Source: Colwellia sp. PAMC 21821
Lineage (GTDB): Bacteria; Pseudomonadota; Gammaproteobacteria; Enterobacterales; Alteromonadaceae
Direction of reading: 5' to 3'
Assembly (NCBI RefSeq): GCF_002077175.1
Contig: NZ_CP014943.1
Span: 3,906,001 to 3,970,000, forward strand
Length of the DNA: 64,000 nucleotides
Shown here: in pieces, positions 59,356 through 64,000 of the stretch
Layout of the letters: each line of letters starts with the position of its first letter
Numbering within the stretch: position 1 is the stretch's first letter
Notes under the pieces: generated by a model
The model's input: only the letters and a program-made list of their open reading frames with translations
What the model was told of the DNA's origin: nothing
Database searches by the model: none
Program-made: the position numbers and the translations under genes

Positions 59356-59805
59356 GTGCAAAGTATTGATCGTTATATGGAAAACAACTGCAATGAGCAA
59401 GCTATGACTCCTATAGCTAACCTTGATATTGCTGAGCTTGAAGACCGCCTTTCTGTCATATTACCTGACTCGTACAAATATCTATTGTCAAATTACGGTT
59501 TACTTCACACGCCTAATGTTATGACTAAAACATGTGATTTATCAGTCGAGCTTTCTCAAGTGCAAGACTTTTTAAGCCTTGAAGATGTATATTCACTTTC
59601 TAAATTATATGAAATGAGTGGTATGCCAAAAGGTCATATCGTGTTTGCGTCAGATTGTAAGGGCAACATGTTTTGTTTTAAACTTAGCGATTGTGAAATC
59701 GAGCACACTGATGTACCCGTATGGTTTTACGAACATGAATTTCATATTGTGAAAAAAGTATCAGACAGTTTCTGCGCATGGATCGGGGATTTCAATAAAG
59801 ACTAG
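59356..59805 (+). CDS. SMI1/KNR4 (SUKH) domain protein
   Basis: A 149-residue protein with a SUKH-type fold: LEDRLSVILPDSYKYLLSNYGLL near the N-terminus, the central IVFASDCKGNMFCFKL strand pair and a C-terminal aromatic helix (SDSFCAWIGDF). SUKH proteins often act as immunity proteins against polymorphic or contact-dependent toxins. No toxin is visible beside it, so it is an orphan here. Start is GTG with ggag about 10 bases upstream; the first ATG would be at residue 8. Confidence 0.8.
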   Translation: MQSIDRYMENNCNEQAMTPIANLDIAELEDRLSVILPDSYKYLLSNYGLLHTPNVMTKTCDLSVELSQVQDFLSLEDVYSLSKLYEMSGMPKGHIVFASDCKGNMFCFKLSDCEIEHTDVPVWFYEHEFHIVKKVSDSFCAWIGDFNKD

Positions 59806-60179
59806 ATAAGCTGACTTTTCTTTTATTTTCATTACCCTAGATATTATTTATGCTAAATGTTCTATGCTTATGTATTATGTAATTAAGGTTAATATATCTA
59901 CTTATCTAACTGTAATTCACTTTGCTTTATATATAGATATACAAAACACAGTTTACATTTATGACATTTACAGTAAGTATTCATAGGTTCAAATAATAAT
60001 TTTCTTACACCATAACTAATAAATAACCTGTAAATGAGCAATAAATAACTAATAAAGAATCGAGTCCCTATTGAATGGTTACTAAACATAAAACGGCACA
60101 GTAATATTGTGAATGTAGATTTTTGTTTGAAGGCGCCATTTAAAGATACTAAGTAAAATCCTTTGTTAAAAAGAGTAAT
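59806..60179. other. Intergenic region before the chemoreceptor gene
   Basis: 374 AT-rich bases with no gene or terminator I can support; a 63-codon minus-strand frame here has no family resemblance or ribosome site. Confidence 0.5.
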
Positions 60180-60185
60180 GTGCCA

Positions 60186-62051
60186 ATGAAATATAAGTTA
60201 AGTGCAAGCATAACAATATTGTTTTTGTTGATTCAAATTACACTTGCGGCTGTTTACAGTGAAAAACCGATAACAGGGCTGGTTATTGATTACTTTTTCG
60301 GTGGGGTAGTTGGTTTAGTTTTAGTTTTTTGTGTCACTTTATTTATCTTGAATTACTGGCTTTTTTCCGACCAAAGTAAATTTAATACCCAACTAGCTAG
60401 CTTAGCTTGGCAAGATGAGCATTTTGAATCTGATGTTCGTCAATTGGTATCTAAAACAAACTCTTCTGATAGCAAAGATACGGTACTTTTTGAAAATCTT
60501 GCAAGAATACTAAAGCGATTTGTTGATATTATTGACGAGATAAACGAATCATCTAATCATTTATCTGAAAACTCTACTAAGGCTAATAACCTTGCCGAAA
60601 AAACCAATGAGGGAATAATTAAACAATATAATGAGTCTAATGCTATTTCTTTAACAACGGAAAAAATTGCTTCTGCTGTCAGGGATATCGCCAATAATAG
60701 TAATGCGGTGGCTGACGCAGCAACGCAAGCAGGCGAGGATGCACACCTAGGGCAATCGGTCATTGAAGGCGTTATAAACTCGATAAATGAACTTGCGAAA
60801 GATGTTGAAATAGCCGTTTCTGGCATTGAAGAGTTAGCGATACACAGTGAGAAAATTGGTTCAATCGTCAGCGTTATTAATGATATATCTAGTCAAACGA
60901 ATTTACTGGCCCTAAATGCGGCCATTGAAGCCGCTCGCGCTGGAGAAGCCGGACGCGGATTTGCAGTAGTCGCGGATGAAGTTCGAAACCTTTCACGGCG
61001 CACGGCAAATGCCACGATCGATATTCAAAGTATGATTTCAGAGCTACAAGTTGATAGCCAACATGCCGTGACCTTAATTACGAAGGGGAAAACTAAAGCC
61101 GATGAAAGCGTCGTAATGGCTTTAAAAGGGCGTAAGTCATTAGATCAAATTACTGAGGCTGTAGCGACTATTTCAAGTATGAGCATGCAAACAGCCACAG
61201 CGGTAAAAGCGCAAAGTGAATCGGTTGAACATATTTACACTGGACTACAAAATTTAACCTGTATGATTGATGAAACAGCGGTATTCGCTGAAGAGAGTGC
61301 GGCAACCGAGCAAGAACAAACCCTGATGATGGATTACATTAGAGCAAAGCTTAATTTAGCCAACTCTTCGGTTAGCCCTAACACCATTAAAATTTATAGC
61401 TATCAAGTATCTCCACCCTTTGTTACTGGCAAAGGCCAAGGCTTAAATTATGAATTAGCACAATACTTAAACAGTAAGTTAAATGGCGAATATAAATTTG
61501 TTATTTATCGTTTACCCAGATCTCGGGTAAATATGCTAATAGATAGCACTGAAAAAGGTATTATACCTTGGACACTTCCCGCCTGGCACGAAGATGCAAA
61601 CGAAACTAAGTATCAATGGACACATGGCTATACTCAAGAAGCTAATTGTCTTCTGTCTAGCATTGATACTCCGTTTGAATATAAAGGACCTGAATCGTTA
61701 AAAGGTCATACTTTGGGTGGATTAGTAGGGTATCGATATTTAGGATTAGATGAGTTGATCGACAGTGGTGATATTAAACGCGTGAATGTCAGTCATGCCA
61801 TGGAGAATATTAAAAAACTCATGGCAAAACGAGTAGATGTAACACTATTAACGCAATCAACGGCACGTTATTTGATCACAGAAATGAAACTAAAAAACCA
61901 AATTCATTTTTCAAATAGTAATCACCAAGACTTTACCTACAGAATGATGATGAACTCGTTATCAGGCGAGTTACAAAATAGGCTAATGAAAATATCAAAA
62001 GAAATGTTAACAGATCAAGCATGGTTGTCGCGCCTAAGTAAGTATCGCTAG
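60186..62051 (+). CDS. Methyl-accepting chemotaxis protein with C-terminal substrate-binding-protein domain
   Basis: A 621-residue chemoreceptor from the ATG at 60186 (aagag about 10 bases before it; the GTG at 60180 is too close). Two membrane helices (about 5-23 and 35-58) with only about 10 residues between them, so no periplasmic sensor domain. A cytoplasmic signalling domain follows (about 110-390) with the hairpin tip [17 protein letters not shown]. Then, after residue 400, about 220 residues resemble a type-3 (amino-acid) periplasmic binding protein: [29 protein letters not shown], the [15 protein letters not shown] and [20 protein letters not shown] blocks. By topology that domain lies in the cytoplasm, an unusual arrangement. 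Ligand unknown. Confidence 0.9.
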   Translation: MKYKLSASITILFLLIQITLAAVYSEKPITGLVIDYFFGGVVGLVLVFCVTLFILNYWLFSDQSKFNTQLASLAWQDEHFESDVRQLVSKTNSSDSKDTVLFENLARILKRFVDIIDEINESSNHLSENSTKANNLAEKTNEGIIKQYNESNAISLTTEKIASAVRDIANNSNAVADAATQAGEDAHLGQSVIEGVINSINELAKDVEIAVSGIEELAIHSEKIGSIVSVINDISSQTNLLALNAAIEAARAGEAGRGFAVVADEVRNLSRRTANATIDIQSMISELQVDSQHAVTLITKGKTKADESVVMALKGRKSLDQITEAVATISSMSMQTATAVKAQSESVEHIYTGLQNLTCMIDETAVFAEESAATEQEQTLMMDYIRAKLNLANSSVSPNTIKIYSYQVSPPFVTGKGQGLNYELAQYLNSKLNGEYKFVIYRLPRSRVNMLIDSTEKGIIPWTLPAWHEDANETKYQWTHGYTQEANCLLSSIDTPFEYKGPESLKGHTLGGLVGYRYLGLDELIDSGDIKRVNVSHAMENIKKLMAKRVDVTLLTQSTARYLITEMKLKNQIHFSNSNHQDFTYRMMMNSLSGELQNRLMKISKEMLTDQAWLSRLSKYR

Positions 62052-62087
62052 GCATTGATAAACACGTATCGATTAAATTATAGATAT

Positions 62088-62124
62088 AAAAAAAGAGTAA
62101 ACAACACTTGTGTATACTCTTTTT
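62088..62124. terminator. Bidirectional terminator between convergent genes
   Basis: aaaaagagta (62090-62099) pairs with tactcttttt (62115-62124), 15-base loop, A and T runs on both strands. Confidence 0.82.
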
Positions 62125-62153
62125 AAATTTTTATTAATCTGGCGACATACAGC

Positions 62154-63242
62154 TTATTTAGCTAATTCGATCGGACCTACTTCTATAACACGTTTACCGA
62201 AATTCTCACCTTTTAAAAGGCCGATAAAAGCACTTGCTGCTTGTTCTAAACCGATAACTTTATCTTCACGATATTTAATTTTATCTTCAGCAAGCCATTG
62301 ACCCATCGCTTGACTAAATTCGTTGTAACGATGACCGTAATCATCAAATACGATAAAGCCTTGCATTTTAATGCGCTTAACTAATATTAGCCCCATCAGT
62401 TGTGACATTCTGTCAGGCCCTGAAGGTAGCTCAGTAGCATTGTATTGTGAAATCAAACCACAAACAGGTATCCGCGCACTAGCATTTAATAGTGGCATTA
62501 CAGCGTCAAAGACAGAGCCACCGACATTTTCAAAATATACATCAATACCGTCTGGACATTGCTCAGCGAGTAGCGTTGCTAAATTGCCATCTTTATGGTT
62601 TAAACAAGCGTCAAAACCAAGCGTGTTAGTGACGTAGTTACACTTTTCTTCATTACCGGCGATACCAATAACACGACAACCTTGTAACTTCGCAATTTGG
62701 CCGACTAAACTGCCTACAGCACCACTTGCTGCTGCCACAACTACGGTTTCACCTGTTTTTGGTTGGCCAATGTCGAGTAAGCCCATATAAGCAGTTAATC
62801 CCGGCATACCTAGCACGCCAAGTGCATATGATGGTGTCGTTAACGCTTTAGGTAACGTTAACAGGTCATCACCATTAGATAGCGCGTAATCTTGCCAACC
62901 GGTATAAGCCACAACTAAATCACCAACTTGGAAATTGTCATTAAGGGATTGTTCAACACGACAAACCGCGCCACCGACCATAACTTCGTCAATAGCAACC
63001 GGTTCTGCGTAAGACTTAGCATCGCTCATACGGCCACGCATGTACGGGTCAAGGGATAAATATACCGTTCTTAACAATACTTCACCTTGGCTTGGTGTCG
63101 GTATTTCAGCATTAATAAGGTTAAAGTTCTCGGCTGTTGGTGCGCCTACAGGACGAGAAGCTAAAGTAAATTGTCGGTTTTGCTGCCAATTTTGTTTTAA
63201 TGACGGAGTGCTATCGGCATTATTAACTATTTTCGATGTCAT
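62154..63242 (-). CDS. NADP-dependent MDR oxidoreductase (CurA/YncB type)
   Basis: A 362-residue zinc-free medium-chain reductase of the leukotriene B4 dehydrogenase group. N-terminal block NRQFTLASRPVGAPTAENF, substrate region LSLDPYMRGRM, GLTAYMGLLDIGQPKTGETV, the Rossmann motif AASGAVGSLVGQIAKL, and VDVYFENVGGSVFDAV-type sequence are standard. Such enzymes reduce the double bond of enones (curcumin, 2-alkenals) with NADPH. No Cys/His zinc site is visible, as expected. It lies 101 bases downstream of a DJ-1/PfpI gene on the same strand; the two may share a role against reactive carbonyls. Confidence 0.93.
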   Translation of the reverse strand: MTSKIVNNADSTPSLKQNWQQNRQFTLASRPVGAPTAENFNLINAEIPTPSQGEVLLRTVYLSLDPYMRGRMSDAKSYAEPVAIDEVMVGGAVCRVEQSLNDNFQVGDLVVAYTGWQDYALSNGDDLLTLPKALTTPSYALGVLGMPGLTAYMGLLDIGQPKTGETVVVAAASGAVGSLVGQIAKLQGCRVIGIAGNEEKCNYVTNTLGFDACLNHKDGNLATLLAEQCPDGIDVYFENVGGSVFDAVMPLLNASARIPVCGLISQYNATELPSGPDRMSQLMGLILVKRIKMQGFIVFDDYGHRYNEFSQAMGQWLAEDKIKYREDKVIGLEQAASAFIGLLKGENFGKRVIEVGPIELAK

Positions 63243-63343
63243 TATATTGTCCTAACTAAATTTCATAAGTGTTAGAGATAACATAGCCAAAATTCTATCG
63301 AGATATTTTGGCTATGTGGAGTTTGTTGTAATGACTTTACTTA

Positions 63344-64000
63344 TTAGCTTAATTTTTTAATTAAACGTGCAGCCGCTTCGCTTGAACTAGCCGGGTTTTG
63401 GCCACTGATAATACCGCTGTCTTCAACAACGAATGATGCCCAGTCGTCACCTTTTTGATAGTTTGCGCCTTGCTTAATAAGTTCATCTTCAAGTAAAAAT
63501 GGCACGATGTCGGTTAACTGAACTGCTGCTTCTTCACTGTTAGTAAAACCAGCCACTTTCTTACCTTTAACAATTGGGTTGCCATTTTTGTCTTTAACAT
63601 TAAGCAATACAGACGTTGAATGACAAACTACAGCTACAGGCTTATTTTGTTCGATAAAAGCTGAGATCAAGGCAATAGAGTCTTGATCATGAGTTAAATC
63701 CCACATTGGACCGTGACCACCAGGGTAAAATACAGCGGCATAATCATTCGCATCGACAAGATTTAACTTGGTCGTTGTTGCCAATACTTTTTGATTTTCT
63801 TTGTCTTGCTCAAAACGACGAGTAGCATCTGTTTGAAAGTCAGCTTCTGCGCTTTTTGGATCTAGTGGTGGTTGTCCGCCTAAAGGTGAGGCTAATGTTA
63901 CAGAGTAGCCCGCGTCAATTAATTGATAATAAGGGGCAGCAAATTCTTCTAACCAGAAACCAGTTTTCTCGCCAGTGTCACCTAATTTATCATGCGAAGT
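63344..64000 (-). CDS. DJ-1/PfpI-family protein (type 1 glutamine amidotransferase-like), 5' truncated
   Basis: The frame is open on the minus strand to the window edge, giving 218 residues; the TTG at 63784 is not a start. Family features: GEKTGFWLEEFAAPYYQL near the visible N-terminus, YSVTLASPLGGQPPLDPKS, FYPGGHGPMWDL, and the nucleophile Cys in VAVVCHSTSVL. This is the Hsp31-like class I subgroup, linked to glyoxalase III or deglycase-type and chaperone activities. Only the first few residues are missing. Next gene on the strand is an MDR enone reductase, consistent with a carbonyl-detoxification pair. Confidence 0.92.
   Translation of the reverse strand, partial: TSHDKLGDTGEKTGFWLEEFAAPYYQLIDAGYSVTLASPLGGQPPLDPKSAEADFQTDATRRFEQDKENQKVLATTTKLNLVDANDYAAVFYPGGHGPMWDLTHDQDSIALISAFIEQNKPVAVVCHSTSVLLNVKDKNGNPIVKGKKVAGFTNSEEAAVQLTDIVPFLLEDELIKQGANYQKGDDWASFVVEDSGIISGQNPASSSEAAARLIKKLS

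Overview
The window looks like a chromosome segment of a marine, AT-rich gammaproteobacterium of the Alteromonadales, most like Colwellia or Thalassotalea (Colwelliaceae). This rests on base composition, on the housekeeping order ubiG / gyrA / serC-aroA-cmk-rpsA-ihfB-lapA-lapB-pyrF, and on the character of the surface proteins and extragenic repeats. It is an inference from gene content; no database was consulted.

Layout. 1-9.8 kb is a metal-handling region: the 3' end of a CusA/CzcA-type RND pump, two exported NTF2-like proteins, a formyltransferase-like gene, a MerR regulator with a textbook 19-bp-spacer promoter followed by a Cu(I) P-type ATPase and a cupredoxin, then a Fur-box-preceded cytochrome c/FTR1 iron permease. 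9.8-14.3 kb is an insertion-sequence island: an IS66 element with exact 8-bp target duplication, and an IS1111-type IS110 element inserted into a MITE-like repeat, with a candidate guide RNA in its 3' non-coding end. 15.1-23.5 kb is one giant surface-protein gene (about 2811 aa if one missing base is restored): choice-of-anchor L domain, GEVED domain, eight Ig-like repeats, about 1000 residues of thrombospondin type-3 calcium repeats, a sorting-signal-like segment and an OmpA barrel plus peptidoglycan-binding domain.

23.6-29.7 kb (minus strand) carries yfaE-nrdB-nrdA with NrdR boxes, a HAD phosphatase and ubiG. 30.1-40.8 kb (plus) is core: gyrA, serC-aroA-cmk-rpsA, ihfB, lapA-lapB and pyrF, most units closed by strong intrinsic terminators. 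A ComEA-like helix-hairpin-helix protein follows, flanked by two direct copies of a dispersed repeat. deoD and add (purine salvage, minus) and aroG follow.

45.2-51.1 kb is a three-gene drug-efflux operon (outer-membrane lipoprotein, adaptor, RND permease); the permease is split by one missing G in a homopolymer. After a HIT protein, 51.8-56.5 kb is a thiamine uptake and salvage unit: TPP riboswitch, TonB-dependent receptor, YkoF-like thiamine-binding protein, PnuC/PnuT-type transporter and an APH-fold kinase. A LytS/LytTR two-component pair, a small lipoprotein, an orphan SUKH protein, a chemoreceptor with an unusual C-terminal substrate-binding-protein domain, an MDR oxidoreductase, and a truncated DJ-1/PfpI protein complete the window.

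Both frameshifts are single-base losses in C or G homopolymers, so sequencing error must be excluded before calling either gene broken.
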